This document shows positions 27,237 to 36,393 of a stretch of 64,000 nucleotides of DNA, piece after piece (within the stretch, counting starts at the first letter, position 1; every line of letters begins with the position of its first letter). This DNA is from Symmachiella dynata (lineage in GTDB: Bacteria > Planctomycetota > Planctomycetia > Planctomycetales > Planctomycetaceae): NCBI RefSeq assembly GCF_007747995.1, contig NZ_CP036276.1:1045001-1109000 (forward strand). Reading direction: 5' to 3'. A program made the position numbers and the translations under genes. Under the pieces are notes generated by a model, which was given only the letters and a program-made list of their open reading frames with translations, was not told the DNA's origin and ran no database searches.

Positions 27237-27830
27237 TCACTCACCCGGCGGGGATTCCTGAATCAATTTGCTGATCTGCCGGAACGTCTCGCTGCCTGAG
27301 GCTTCGCACCACTCGAACATGGCTGACTCAGCGGTGAGGATGACAGCTCCGGAGGCTTCCATCCGCCGCAGGGCGATTTGCCAGTCCATTTTTTTGCGGC
27401 TGGCGACAGCATCGGCGGCGACGTAGACCTGATATCCGCCGGCCAGCAGGTCGAGTACCGTTTGCAGGACACAGACATGTGCTTCCATGCCGATCACCAG
27501 CACTTTGTAGCGGCCGTCGGTCTGGTCGGCAGCAGCTCCCCAGTTGAGAACTTCGCCGCAACTGAAACGGAGTTTGTCCGCAGGGGAATCGAGCAACTGC
27601 GCCAGTTCCGGCACAGTGCCCCCCAGGCCTTTGGGGTATTGCTCGGTGGCGTGGACGGGAATCTCAAACAACCGCGCTGCCCGGATCAGCCGCGAACATT
27701 CAAAGATCAACCGGTCGGCAACGGGGATGGCCGGGATCAGTTTTTCCTGGACGTCCACAACCAGCAAGCGGCATTGCGCGTGTGAGAGTAACTCGTTACT
27801 GCGGAGATAGGGATCTTGTGGGCTATTCAT
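27237..27830 (-). CDS. Isochorismatase-family cysteine hydrolase
   Basis: This 197-residue protein has the family's catalytic triad: D26 (VVDVQEK), K86 (ADKLRFS) and C120 (EAHVCVLQTVLDL), with the nonproline cis-peptide region just before the cysteine. Members hydrolyse amides or the vinyl ether of isochorismate; this version resembles nicotinamidase-like or uncharacterised YcaC-type hydrolases. No chorismate-pathway genes are nearby, so the isochorismate substrate itself is unlikely. It is divergent from the gene at 27982. Confidence 0.88.
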   Translation of the reverse strand: MNSPQDPYLRSNELLSHAQCRLLVVDVQEKLIPAIPVADRLIFECSRLIRAARLFEIPVHATEQYPKGLGGTVPELAQLLDSPADKLRFSCGEVLNWGAAADQTDGRYKVLVIGMEAHVCVLQTVLDLLAGGYQVYVAADAVASRKKMDWQIALRRMEASGAVILTAESAMFEWCEASGSETFRQISKLIQESPPGE

Positions 27831-27981
27831 GCCCGGATGCTACGGTCGCCCGCCGGCGCCTGTCAAGGATCGCACAGCGTCGGAAAACGTTGCGTGGGAT
27901 GAAGGCGCCGCGTACACTGGATGGAGAATCTTTGCGGCGATGATTTTCCCATGCACCGGTACACAGGTGGAGAATGGACGA

Positions 27982-29109
27982 ATGTGCTTGCGCGGCTTGT
28001 CCTGTATTGCCGGTCTGTTGTTATGGGGCGCAGCCACGAACTGCCACGCAGCAGAACCGTTGCCGGACAGCGACCGCGGCATCCGGCTCTCTCCCGCCCA
28101 ATGGCAGCAGTTGGATGGTGTTGTCGATCGCGGATTGGAGTATCTCTCCGCGCACCAACAGCCGGACGGATCGTTCGAGGCTCCGTCCGTGGGGCAGCCG
28201 GCGATCACAAGTTTTTGCGTGATGGCGTTTTTGTCGCGGGGACATATTCCAGGGCAGGGGCCTTACGGCGAGCAACTCAACCGAGCCATTGAATACGTGC
28301 TCGCGTCGCAACAACCCAACGGCTTGTTATGCCGATTGCGGGCGGGTGGTGATGAATGGAAGATGTTTGGCGGGTATCACCATCCGATTGCCGGATTGAT
28401 GTTGGGTGAGGTCTACGGCATGACCGGCTCGCCACAGCACGCGCGAATTCGCACGGCCATTGAAAAGGCATTGCTGTTTTCCCGGCGCGAACAAACCAAA
28501 CCGCGCCCCTATCCACAGGAGAAAGGGGGATGGCGTTACCTCAGTCGCAGTGCGCTCGATGCGGATCTGTCCATCACCGCTTGGCAGTTGATGTTTTTAA
28601 GGTCGGCCAAGAACGCGGAATTCGACATTCCGGAATCACACATCGACGAAGCGGTCAGATTTGTGCGGCGTTGTTATGATCCCCAGCGCGGTAGCTTTTC
28701 CTATGGACTGCGGGGCCGGCAGCGGAGTTTTTTCAGTCGCTCCATGGCCGGAGCGGGGATCTTGTCGCTGTCGTTGGCGGGTGAGCATCAGACCGACATC
28801 GCACGGAAGACCGCGCGGTTCATTCTGGATCATCCGTTTGACCGATTCAATCGCGGCGGACTCACCGCCGAAGACCGGTATTATTACGGGGCCTATTATT
28901 GCAGCCAGGCGATGTATCAACTGGGGGGGGAGAATTGGCGGAAGTTTTATCCCGACTTATTGCAGACATTCGCTGACAATCAGCGCGACAATGGCGCGTT
29001 TGACCGCGAAGCCAACCAGGATGGTCCGTTGGGATTTTGTTATTCCACATCGTTTGCCATCCTGGCGTTGACACCACCCTATCAGCTGTTGCCGATTTAT
29101 CAGCGTTAA
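27982..29109 (+). CDS. Exported prenyltransferase/squalene-oxidocyclase-fold repeat protein
   Basis: The product is about 375 residues. ATG 27982 is chosen because it opens into a signal peptide (CLRGLSCIAGLLLWGAATNCHA). The mature protein is built of alpha-alpha repeats of the terpene cyclase/protein prenyltransferase toroid: QPDGSFEAPSVGQPAITSFCVMAFLS, QPNGLLC, GWRYLSRSALDADLSITAWQLMFL, GSFSYGL and YYGAYYCSQAMYQLGG. Such exported toroids are frequent in planctomycetes and are usually not cyclases, since they lack the catalytic DxDD motif; no DxDD is visible here. It is probably extracytoplasmic. Its role is unknown. Confidence 0.82.
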   Translation: MCLRGLSCIAGLLLWGAATNCHAAEPLPDSDRGIRLSPAQWQQLDGVVDRGLEYLSAHQQPDGSFEAPSVGQPAITSFCVMAFLSRGHIPGQGPYGEQLNRAIEYVLASQQPNGLLCRLRAGGDEWKMFGGYHHPIAGLMLGEVYGMTGSPQHARIRTAIEKALLFSRREQTKPRPYPQEKGGWRYLSRSALDADLSITAWQLMFLRSAKNAEFDIPESHIDEAVRFVRRCYDPQRGSFSYGLRGRQRSFFSRSMAGAGILSLSLAGEHQTDIARKTARFILDHPFDRFNRGGLTAEDRYYYGAYYCSQAMYQLGGENWRKFYPDLLQTFADNQRDNGAFDREANQDGPLGFCYSTSFAILALTPPYQLLPIYQR

Positions 29110-29261
29110 AGCCGCAGGCGGTTGCGTCACCGGGATCGTGTGGTCCGTGCGTTAGTCTTGATGCGCGAAACGGATTTTCGCATGGTGGCGTTCCCAAATG
29201 GAATTTGGGAACGAGTTAATCGGAGCTTGGAACGAGTTGCTCGTGGGGTGACTTTCTATTC

Positions 29262-32186
29262 TTAGGGGCGTTCGCTGATCCTTGTCCGGCCGGTGGGATT
29301 ATCGGCGGGGAAATTGGGACCCGCTTCGTTGCCTTCGGCGGGGATTTCTAGCGGGGCGTTTTTCTTAGTCTCCATCGAGACATCCTCAACCGGCGGGCTC
29401 AACGGCGGCAGGTTGTCGAACAATCCCGGGTGCTTCGACAGCCGTTCGATTTTTTCACTGAGTTCGTCGCCCAGTTCAATCGATTCGTCAAAATCGACCG
29501 GCGCAGGGGCCTGGATGTCGATGGGAATCGAATTGTCCGGCGGTGCAATGAAGGAGGGGCGGGCAGCCTTGCGCTCTTGATAGACGGAATCGTCCCAGAC
29601 ACCCGCTTCGTCAATGAACATGGTGCCCATGTCGCGGTTGACTTGCAGTCGGCTGGTTTCGTAGCTGACCCAACTGCCAATCAAACTGTCTTGGGCGCGA
29701 AGGATGGCGTTTAATGAATTCAACAAGTTCAAACCAATGTCGCTCGAACGCGACTGGCCAGCTTGTGCCGGGGCAGTGGTGGCGTCGACCGCTTGGTCGT
29801 ACTGAATCGCGGCGGAGCGGACTGCCTGGCGGGTTAGCCCAAAAGCCGTTCGATTCGCAGCCAAATCACGCCAATCACTGCGGATTTCGAATTTCACAGT
29901 GTCTTCGAACTGCATATAGGCCCGCCGTGCGCGTTGATATTCGATCAAGGACGCGCGATAAAAGTTCCGTTCTTGGATTTGTACGACGGGAGCGGTGAAG
30001 GCCAGTCCGGCGCGGAAGCTGCTGTTACGGCCACGGAAATCGAGCGGATTGTCATTCCCCTCAAACAAGGATCGGGTCGCCACATCGCCTTCGACAACGA
30101 CATCCAGGACCGCTTCCAGACGGTTAGCGGCGACTTCTAATCTTCGCCGTGCGTCCATCACAAACGCGCGTTCGTTTTTGAGGTCCAGGCGCTCTTGCAT
30201 TCCCAAGCGGACCGCATCCTCCATCGAGAGGTCAAACGGTGCTAATTCGATCAACTCCACACGGATGTCGATTTGGACGACCGACAAACCTTGGACAATG
30301 GTGAGCAACTTTTCGCGTCGTTCATTGACGTCCTCGTAAAGTTGGCTGCGATATTCCTGTGTCACCTCACCGGCGTCGAGCTTCTTCAGGTATTGCTGAA
30401 GCTGGTTGGCCGTTGCGTTGAGGTCGACCACGAGTGATTCAAAAATCCGACGGTCACGTGCGACGTCTCGTGTCAATCGTTCCCGGTCGATCTCTTCGGT
30501 CATCGTTTCCATACGGCGGTCCCAAACCGCCTCTAGGCGATTGAAGTCAGCCAATACGGTCTCCACGCCATCGGCACGGATCAATTCCTGGACGACCAGC
30601 AACTGGCGAATGCCTAACAGAAGGTCCTCCACCGGGGGATCCTCCTCGTCGATTAGCCCCCATTGATTCAAGTAATCTTCAAGTTCGTCTTGGAGAGACG
30701 TCAGCCGCGGATCGATGAGTTGAAATTGTGTCAGCAGCGATTCATCGATCGAGACCACCGAATCGGTCGGTATACCCATTTGGATTTTATAAGTGTCCAA
30801 TCGATTTTGGTACGTAGCGAGGTTGCGTGCGAGCGTGCTTTTTGCCTCAGCCAATTCCGTTTCCAACTGGGCGACGTCCAACGGCGTGACCTCTCCATTG
30901 GTTCGCTGGAAGAGGTCGCGGATTACAAGTTGATACGCAGGATCATCACTCAAGCTTAAGAGGATATCGCGATCTTCTTCAGACATCGTTTCTAGCCAAA
31001 ACAGGTTCTTGGTCGTCTCGTCATATCGGATTCGATCCGCCACAGAATCGGGAAATTCAATCCCGTCAGGTAGTTGTTCCAACGGTTCTCCCGGGTTACT
31101 GGGGCGTTCCGCGGAAACAGCTCTTAGCCGGCGAATCTGGACCTCCAGTTGGCGGATGTTGGTTTCTTGGTTGAAGATCCCTTGCCGTAAACCGATCAAT
31201 TGCAGATACCCGCCGGCGCCGCTGACGATGTCCACAAAAAAGGTTTTGCGGAATCTCGCAAAATCGCGCATGGCATACAATGCGTCGCGTTCCGATTGCG
31301 TCAGGCTTTCCAATGCCACTTTGCGCCCGCCACCCAACAGCAGCGGTTGTACCAAGTTGAACGACAGGGCGCTGGCCGTGTCCGATTTGTTGTCGCCGCT
31401 GAACAGCCACAGTGTGTTATTGGCCAATTCGATCGCCCATTGCCCACCACTGGGGAGCAATTTGCTGATGCCGATGCGGTTGTCCCAAGCCAATGATGTG
31501 TCGCCGTCACCCAAGGCGACGTATCCGACATCACTGGTCGGCTTGTTGCCGCCGATGCCCAGAAACTGCACGTCGTAGCGAAAACGTTGGAACGTCAATT
31601 CCAAGGCGGTGAGATACAGTTGTTCCAGTTGGAATTGAAAATCGCGGCTGTTGATATAGGTCAGCTCGATCGCATCTCCCATCGTCATGTTTTCGATGAC
31701 CGGGACCGGCGGTGAGAATTGGTCTTCGAACGAATAGCCGATTTCATAACCACAGGCGGCCGCTTCCGGCGAGACGCCAAAGTTTTCCAACCATTGCGGG
31801 TTTTCGACCGTCATCGTTTGACCAAATTCGTGCCAACCTTGGTATCCCAACATACCGTGCACCCATTCCATGTATTCAAACGCGGCTGGATCGTCGGGAG
31901 GCAACGGCGGTTTGTCAGGATCGTACGGATCGTAAAACCGGCTGCGTGGATCGGGTTCTAAGTTGGTGCGCGGAATCCACCATTCTTCGTTGGTCATTTT
32001 CTCAGCCAAGACGCGATAGGTTTCGCGATCCGCATGCTGCCGCCAAAAACTGCGCGAACATCCCGGGAGCAAAGTGAGTGCGCAGAGCAGAAACAACAGG
32101 GCCGGGTAGCGACGGTGCAGCGCCGCACTGACCGATGTTTCAGGCGAAGGCACAAGGCTTTGTTGGGGCATTAGGTTTAAATTCAT
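29262..32186 (-). CDS. Oversized TolC-like outer membrane lipoprotein
   Basis: The product is about 974 residues. ATG 32186 is preferred because longer forms would overlap the marR gene. A lipoprotein signal ends in ALTLLPGC (C43). Residues from about 180 alternate amphipathic helices and strands as in TolC/OprM exit ducts (MGDAIELTYINSRDFQFQLEQLYLTALELTFQ, later YRASLIEYQRARRAYMQFED...WRDLAANRTAFGLTRQAV). A long coiled-coil insertion (about 400-680) makes it about twice normal size. It probably forms the outer channel of an efflux or secretion system, controlled by the MarR regulator upstream. No inner-membrane pump gene is adjacent. Confidence 0.82.
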   Translation of the reverse strand: MNLNLMPQQSLVPSPETSVSAALHRRYPALLFLLCALTLLPGCSRSFWRQHADRETYRVLAEKMTNEEWWIPRTNLEPDPRSRFYDPYDPDKPPLPPDDPAAFEYMEWVHGMLGYQGWHEFGQTMTVENPQWLENFGVSPEAAACGYEIGYSFEDQFSPPVPVIENMTMGDAIELTYINSRDFQFQLEQLYLTALELTFQRFRYDVQFLGIGGNKPTSDVGYVALGDGDTSLAWDNRIGISKLLPSGGQWAIELANNTLWLFSGDNKSDTASALSFNLVQPLLLGGGRKVALESLTQSERDALYAMRDFARFRKTFFVDIVSGAGGYLQLIGLRQGIFNQETNIRQLEVQIRRLRAVSAERPSNPGEPLEQLPDGIEFPDSVADRIRYDETTKNLFWLETMSEEDRDILLSLSDDPAYQLVIRDLFQRTNGEVTPLDVAQLETELAEAKSTLARNLATYQNRLDTYKIQMGIPTDSVVSIDESLLTQFQLIDPRLTSLQDELEDYLNQWGLIDEEDPPVEDLLLGIRQLLVVQELIRADGVETVLADFNRLEAVWDRRMETMTEEIDRERLTRDVARDRRIFESLVVDLNATANQLQQYLKKLDAGEVTQEYRSQLYEDVNERREKLLTIVQGLSVVQIDIRVELIELAPFDLSMEDAVRLGMQERLDLKNERAFVMDARRRLEVAANRLEAVLDVVVEGDVATRSLFEGNDNPLDFRGRNSSFRAGLAFTAPVVQIQERNFYRASLIEYQRARRAYMQFEDTVKFEIRSDWRDLAANRTAFGLTRQAVRSAAIQYDQAVDATTAPAQAGQSRSSDIGLNLLNSLNAILRAQDSLIGSWVSYETSRLQVNRDMGTMFIDEAGVWDDSVYQERKAARPSFIAPPDNSIPIDIQAPAPVDFDESIELGDELSEKIERLSKHPGLFDNLPPLSPPVEDVSMETKKNAPLEIPAEGNEAGPNFPADNPTGRTRISERP

Positions 32187-32212
32187 GGCAAACAGCTTTG
32201 CATTTCTGGCGG

Positions 32213-32800
32213 CTAAGACAGTGGCGATGCGAGCTTTGAGCGGGTGGATTCTAGACTGTTCATTGTCGATTCGTTGTGGCAGGGACTCCCGCCGGCGGAA
32301 TCGAGAACGCCGTGGAGTTGTCTGAGTTGATCGGTCAGGTTCCGGCATTGGGACAGCGGCCAGTCGGCCAGCAAGTCGCCGGCGGAGCGATGGTAAACGT
32401 CGCGTGCCTGATTCAACCGCGCTGCCCCTTTTTCTGTGAGGCGAATCAGGCTTTTGCGGCGATCGGATTGTGACCGGCGGCGTTCGACCAATCCGTCGGT
32501 CACCATGCGATCCAGCAGGGTGCTGATGTTCGATTCGGAGTTGCGCAACTGTCGGGCCAATTCTTTTTGAGAACAGCCGTCAGCGTCCGCCTCTTCAATG
32601 GCTTGCAACACGGCGAAACGGGCGTCGTTGAGTCGGCATTTGGCAAAGTCCGTCGTCAACTGCGTTCGCCAGGCTTCGGCGAGTTGCAGGACAGTCATCA
32701 TCAGTTCGCTGGACGTGCCGGGAGACGACACGGACGGCAAGTCACTAGTGTCTTTGTCAGAGGGGCCTGAAATGGGCCTGGGTAAGGTCTGTTGATCCAT
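32213..32800 (-). CDS. MarR family transcriptional regulator
   Basis: This 195-residue protein has a MarR winged helix at about residues 50-120: LNDARFAVLQAIEEADADGCSQKELARQLRNSESNISTLLDRMV, then the wing LVERRRSQSDRRKSLIRLTEKG. MarR proteins are dimeric repressors that often release DNA on binding phenolic or lipophilic ligands. It is encoded 26 bases upstream of the TolC-like gene on the same strand, so it likely regulates that operon. Two palindromes lie just upstream of its start, suggesting autoregulation. Confidence 0.92.
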   Translation of the reverse strand: MDQQTLPRPISGPSDKDTSDLPSVSSPGTSSELMMTVLQLAEAWRTQLTTDFAKCRLNDARFAVLQAIEEADADGCSQKELARQLRNSESNISTLLDRMVTDGLVERRRSQSDRRKSLIRLTEKGAARLNQARDVYHRSAGDLLADWPLSQCRNLTDQLRQLHGVLDSAGGSPCHNESTMNSLESTRSKLASPLS

Positions 32801-32804
32801 CGCG

Positions 32805-32816
32805 AAACGATCGTTT
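32805..32816. promoter_or_regulatory. Palindrome upstream of marR, candidate operator
   Basis: AAACGATCGTTT is a perfect 12-bp palindrome only four bases upstream of the marR start codon, a position where a bound repressor would block transcription or translation of its own operon. Confidence 0.4.
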
Positions 32817-32861
32817 TGAGACAGCAGGAACGGATTTCGTTAGCTATCAAATCTTTCGGTT

Positions 32862-32874
32862 ACGAATCGTTCGT
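32862..32874. promoter_or_regulatory. Inverted repeat upstream of marR, candidate operator
   Basis: ACGAA and TTCGT flank a 3-base centre, 62 bases upstream of the marR start. It shares the CGAA/TTCG core with the nearer palindrome region. Confidence 0.35.
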
Positions 32875-33184
32875 GACTCAACCTTTTTTTCGGAAGAATC
32901 GTTACAATTTACGCATTCCCGGCAACCGGTAATCGGTGGACGGGGCACAAATCGGCGATTGAGAGACCAATAAGCGTTGCTCAGAAGGTTCCAGCCCCGC
33001 TATGCTGGGCTGCCAGTCTCCTGGGGCGACAACAACTTCGCGGTTTCCGGCCTCAGTGGTTTGGGGTATAATTACCTGTTGCGCCGCGCAGCGACGAATC
33101 ACGACCAGCTGTGATTTCGAGATGGGCGTACAGTTCCTATGCACGTTTCCTGTAGCAGCCCGAGTTTCCTATAGCTAACAATCG

Positions 33185-34195
33185 ATGAATAACTCACTCA
33201 GTCCATTCGGTTGGAAATTCAGCATCGGCACGTGGTTTTCGGTCCGCGTGTACGTGAGCGTGTTATTCCCGCTGGCGATTTTCTATTTCTTGTGGCTCTT
33301 CGGGCCTGCCATGGGGGGCATGCTTTCGGGCCTGCTGTTCGTGAGCGTGCTGTTGCATGAGTTCGGGCACATTTTTGGGGCGCGAATCACCGGGGGGTTT
33401 GGGGACGAGATCTTGATCTGGCCCTTGGGCGGGCTGGCTCAGTTGTCCCCAGCCAACAATACCCGCGGCAAATTGATCGCAACGGCAGCCGGTCCGGCGG
33501 TCAACTTGGCGATTTGTTTACTGTTGGCGCCGTTTGTCTACCACTCGCCCTATTTGAGTAACGCGTTCATGCCTTTGGTGGCGCCGATCTCGCGGGAGAC
33601 TTTCGAAGCTGCAAATATGCTCGACAATGTTGTGTTGTTGGGCTTTCACATGAACTTTGCTTTGTTGATGCTCAACCTGCTGCCCGCTTGTCCGTTGGAT
33701 GGGGGGCAAATGTTGCGGACGACGCTCATGGCCAGCATGGGCAATTCGCGCGGGATGGATTGGTCGGTTAAGGTCGGCTTCGCGGTCGCGCTGTTGGTGC
33801 TTCTGGTCGCCATAATTAACAACCACGTCTTGGTGATGAGTCTCGCGTTCTTGTTCTTTTTCACGGCGTATTTGGATATGCAGCGGATGAAGATGGGCGA
33901 GTATTTTGAAGACTCGTTTATGGGTTACGATTTCTCGCAAGGCTATACCAGTCTGGAGCGGACCGAAGAGGCGACGCCGCAACGCCAACCGGGATTGATT
34001 GCCCGTTGGCGCAATAAACGCGCCACTGAAAAACGGCGACGCCTTGAAATCGAGGCCCGCGAAAACGAACTGAAGGTCGACGCCATTCTCGCCAAGCTGC
34101 ACGACAAGGGGATGGAGTCGCTCACCGAAGCCGAAAAACGGCAATTGAAACGCGCCAGTTCCCGCTACAAGGACAAGGACCAAAGCCCAGGTTAG
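33185..34195 (+). CDS. Site-2 protease family zinc metalloprotease
   Basis: This 336-residue integral membrane protease has the zinc motif HEFGH (58-62) in a transmembrane helix and the second metal site in LDGG (171-174, aspartate D172). It has about five hydrophobic segments in the first 235 residues, then a basic, helical cytoplasmic tail (RWRNKRATEKRRRLEIEAREN). Site-2 proteases cut substrates inside the membrane, often anti-sigma factors or their fragments. It could process one of the two anti-sigma-like proteins in this window, though nothing here proves that. The Kelch gene overlaps its end by four bases on the other strand. Confidence 0.92.
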   Translation: MNNSLSPFGWKFSIGTWFSVRVYVSVLFPLAIFYFLWLFGPAMGGMLSGLLFVSVLLHEFGHIFGARITGGFGDEILIWPLGGLAQLSPANNTRGKLIATAAGPAVNLAICLLLAPFVYHSPYLSNAFMPLVAPISRETFEAANMLDNVVLLGFHMNFALLMLNLLPACPLDGGQMLRTTLMASMGNSRGMDWSVKVGFAVALLVLLVAIINNHVLVMSLAFLFFFTAYLDMQRMKMGEYFEDSFMGYDFSQGYTSLERTEEATPQRQPGLIARWRNKRATEKRRRLEIEARENELKVDAILAKLHDKGMESLTEAEKRQLKRASSRYKDKDQSPG

Positions 34196-35109
34196 GCCGG
34201 GGCGAGTTCAACAACATCGACCTGCCGAAACCGTCCCGTATCCATATTCGCTCCGCCGACAATCAGCAACCGGTCATCGCCCACTGGCAGCATGCGGTGG
34301 AAAAATCGCGAAGTGGGGAGTTGCTGAACGGTGCTCCAACTGTTGGTTCCCAAGTCCATGCGTTGAAGGTGTCCCTGGACGGTACTGACATACAGCGAAC
34401 CGCCCACGGCGCATGCAGCTGCGCCGAAACCCTCGTCGGCCGCACCGTCGAGCGCGGGGCCGGTGGACCATGTTTGTGTCGCCGGATCAAACACGTCAAC
34501 CGCACCAGTGGGACCGCCACGGTTTTGCATGCCGCCGATCACATACAGCTTGCCGTCAAAAGCAGCGGTTGCCAGCGCGCGACGCTCGAAGGGGGGGGTG
34601 GGAAGTTCTCGCCAAACAAAAGTGTCCGCGGTCAAATCAGCCACTAAGGCCGTGGTTTGCCAAGAGGATTCTTCCTCACCAGCCAGCGTCCAACCGCCGA
34701 CGACGTATAGTTGATCTCCCACAACAATCGCGTCGTGCGACGACCGCGGTGTGGGCAAGGCAGGCAACGCTTCCCATTGACCGGCAGCGAGGTCGAATCG
34801 GGCGCAATCCGTGACCGACCAAAGATCGTTCGGTTCGCCTTGTTGATTCCGTGCAGCAAATCCGCCAATGCGGTACAGCTGGCTGGCATGCGACACCAGC
34901 GCCAGGCCTTGCAACCGCGGTCCGGTCGGTAACTCTTCCCAGACGCCCGGTTGATCCAACGCGATGCGGCGTAATTGGTTGGATTGTCCGGCTTGATAAT
35001 ACTCGTGAGCGCGGCCGCAATGCCCGCCGTAGAGATAGGCTGCGCCGTCGCAGACGGTTGCGCCGAAACTGGTAATGCCTTCTGGGAGCTCCGGATAGTG
35101 AAGAGTCAC
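34192..35109 (-). CDS. Kelch repeat beta-propeller protein
   Basis: This 305-residue protein has at least five Kelch blades, each with a paired-glycine strand: AYLYGGHC, LYRIGGFA, LYVVGGWT, LYVIGGMQ and LLIVGGAN, with the following W-x-x-L-P turns (WEELPTGP, WEALPALP, WRELPTPP). Kelch propellers bind proteins or carbohydrates. No signal peptide is seen, so it is probably cytoplasmic. It converges with the site-2 protease gene, overlapping four bases. No neighbour suggests a partner. Confidence 0.92.
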   Translation of the reverse strand: MTLHYPELPEGITSFGATVCDGAAYLYGGHCGRAHEYYQAGQSNQLRRIALDQPGVWEELPTGPRLQGLALVSHASQLYRIGGFAARNQQGEPNDLWSVTDCARFDLAAGQWEALPALPTPRSSHDAIVVGDQLYVVGGWTLAGEEESSWQTTALVADLTADTFVWRELPTPPFERRALATAAFDGKLYVIGGMQNRGGPTGAVDVFDPATQTWSTGPALDGAADEGFGAAACAVGGSLYVSTVQGHLQRMDLGTNSWSTVQQLPTSRFFHRMLPVGDDRLLIVGGANMDTGRFRQVDVVELAPA

Positions 35110-35658
35110 GAGTTGACTTGCCTCGATATTATGAGTTGTAGGGCGGATTTTTCGTTATCTTCGTATTTCTCGGCTCGAACCGCAATGTGGCTGTTACCGA
35201 ATCTGGGTTTTGTGTGGTAGCCTCGAAAGTTGCGCCTATGATATGAAATTCAACCCAGCGCAGCGGAGCCGCAACCCAAACGTCGATTTTTATTGAGCCA
35301 CAGATTAAACACGGATTGAACACAGATAAGCTGGCGTGAAACCGCAATATCCCAAACCGACGGCTTGCCGTCGTGCACGGCGCCCCTTGTCAAGCAGAGT
35401 GACTCCATGCTCTGCAACGTAATAGACTCGACCAGATCGTTCAGCATTGATTTTTGAAATGGCCGCTGTGCGGCTGAATATCAATGAGCTTCGCTGTACG
35501 AAAATCTGCGCAAGATACAAGACTTTGACGCGTTAATAACACAAATGACTTCTAAAACCAGTTTCAAAAACCCAATTGTTCTTGTTCCGACAACTTGCAG
35601 GTGAGTGGCAGCGGAGCACGCCGGAGGGTTTTGAAACGACTTGTAGTGTGTGGGACTG
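35110..35658. other. Intergenic region with element copy B
   Basis: No gene is supported. The central 300 bases have weak coding signal on any strand and no clear hairpin; they could be decayed sequence. The right end holds repeat copy B (35552-35646), which ends 12 bases before the glycosyltransferase start and may carry its promoter region. Confidence 0.5.
35552..35646. repeat. Dispersed about 95-bp palindrome-ended element, copy B
   Basis: This 95-base element runs from CTAAAACCAGTTTCAAAA to GGGTTTTGAAACGACTTGTAG (last 20 bases matching copy C except for one or two positions). It is in the same orientation as copy C and opposite to copies A and D. It directly precedes the glycosyltransferase gene. 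Confidence 0.7.
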
Positions 35659-36393
35659 ATGACCGACGACCGGCTTTTAATTTCATTGTGCACGTATAAC
35701 GAGCGCGAAAACCTTGCGGATCTCATTACCGAGATTCACGAGCACGCGCCGCAAGCCGACGTGGTCGTGGTGGATGACAACTCGCCCGATGGGACAGGGG
35801 ATTTGGCTGACGAACTTGCTGCGGCAGATTCCCGCATTCATGTCGAGCATCGCGCCGGGAAACTGGGGCTCGGTTCGGCAACGTTGGCGGCGTTTGAGTT
35901 TGCGATGGCTGCCGACTACACCTATCTGCTGAACATGGACGCCGATTTCAGCCATCACCCTCGGTATATTCCCGAACTGCTGAACTGCATGCCGCAGGCG
36001 GATGTGACGATTGGATCGCGGTACGTCTCAGGCGGGGACATTGTCGGCTGGGGATTCAAACGGCACTTTATGAGCCGCGGCGTGAATCTGTATGCGCGAT
36101 TGTTGCTGGGATTGAGCACCAGCGACAATAGCGGCGCGTTTCGCTGTTATCGCGTGGCGAAGTTGCGGGAGTTGGATTTCAGCGCGATTCGCGCGACTGG
36201 CTACGCATTTCAGGAAGAGATTCTCTATCGTCTCCGCCGGATCGGTTGCCGGTTTGTGGAGACCCCGGTCGTCTTTGAGGATCGCCGTTATGGAAGTTCG
36301 AAAATCAACATGGGCGAAGCCTTCGCCGCAGTGGGTGTGATTTTCCTGTTAGCGATCGACCGGCTGCGCGGCGTGCCGGTTACCCGTGCTTAG
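35659..36393 (+). CDS. GT2 polyprenol-phosphate mannosyltransferase-like glycosyltransferase
   Basis: The product is about 244 residues from ATG 35659; an in-frame GTG lies three codons earlier. It shows the GT2 core: LISLCTYNERENL, VVVDDNSPDGTGD, NMDADFSHHP (the D-x-D metal and sugar-nucleotide site), and SGAFRCYR...TGYAFQEEI. These match polyprenol monophosphomannose synthases, which move mannose (or another sugar) from a nucleotide sugar to a polyprenol phosphate. A hydrophobic stretch near the C-terminus (AVGVIFLLAID) may associate with the membrane. It overlaps the EboE-like gene by four bases, convergent. Confidence 0.9.
   Translation: MTDDRLLISLCTYNERENLADLITEIHEHAPQADVVVVDDNSPDGTGDLADELAAADSRIHVEHRAGKLGLGSATLAAFEFAMAADYTYLLNMDADFSHHPRYIPELLNCMPQADVTIGSRYVSGGDIVGWGFKRHFMSRGVNLYARLLLGLSTSDNSGAFRCYRVAKLRELDFSAIRATGYAFQEEILYRLRRIGCRFVETPVVFEDRRYGSSKINMGEAFAAVGVIFLLAIDRLRGVPVTRA

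Larger units (their letters stand above)
32801..33184. other. Divergent intergenic region with candidate operators
   Basis: No gene is supported between marR and the site-2 protease gene. A 12-bp palindrome AAACGATCGTTT lies at 32805-32816 and an inverted repeat ACGAA-TCG-TTCGT at 32862-32874; both are near the marR start. The rest shows no clear element. Confidence 0.5.

Noticed and set aside
29262-32348. 1028-codon frame for the TolC-like gene
   Set aside because: It would overlap marR; the ATG at 32186 gives a clear lipoprotein signal.
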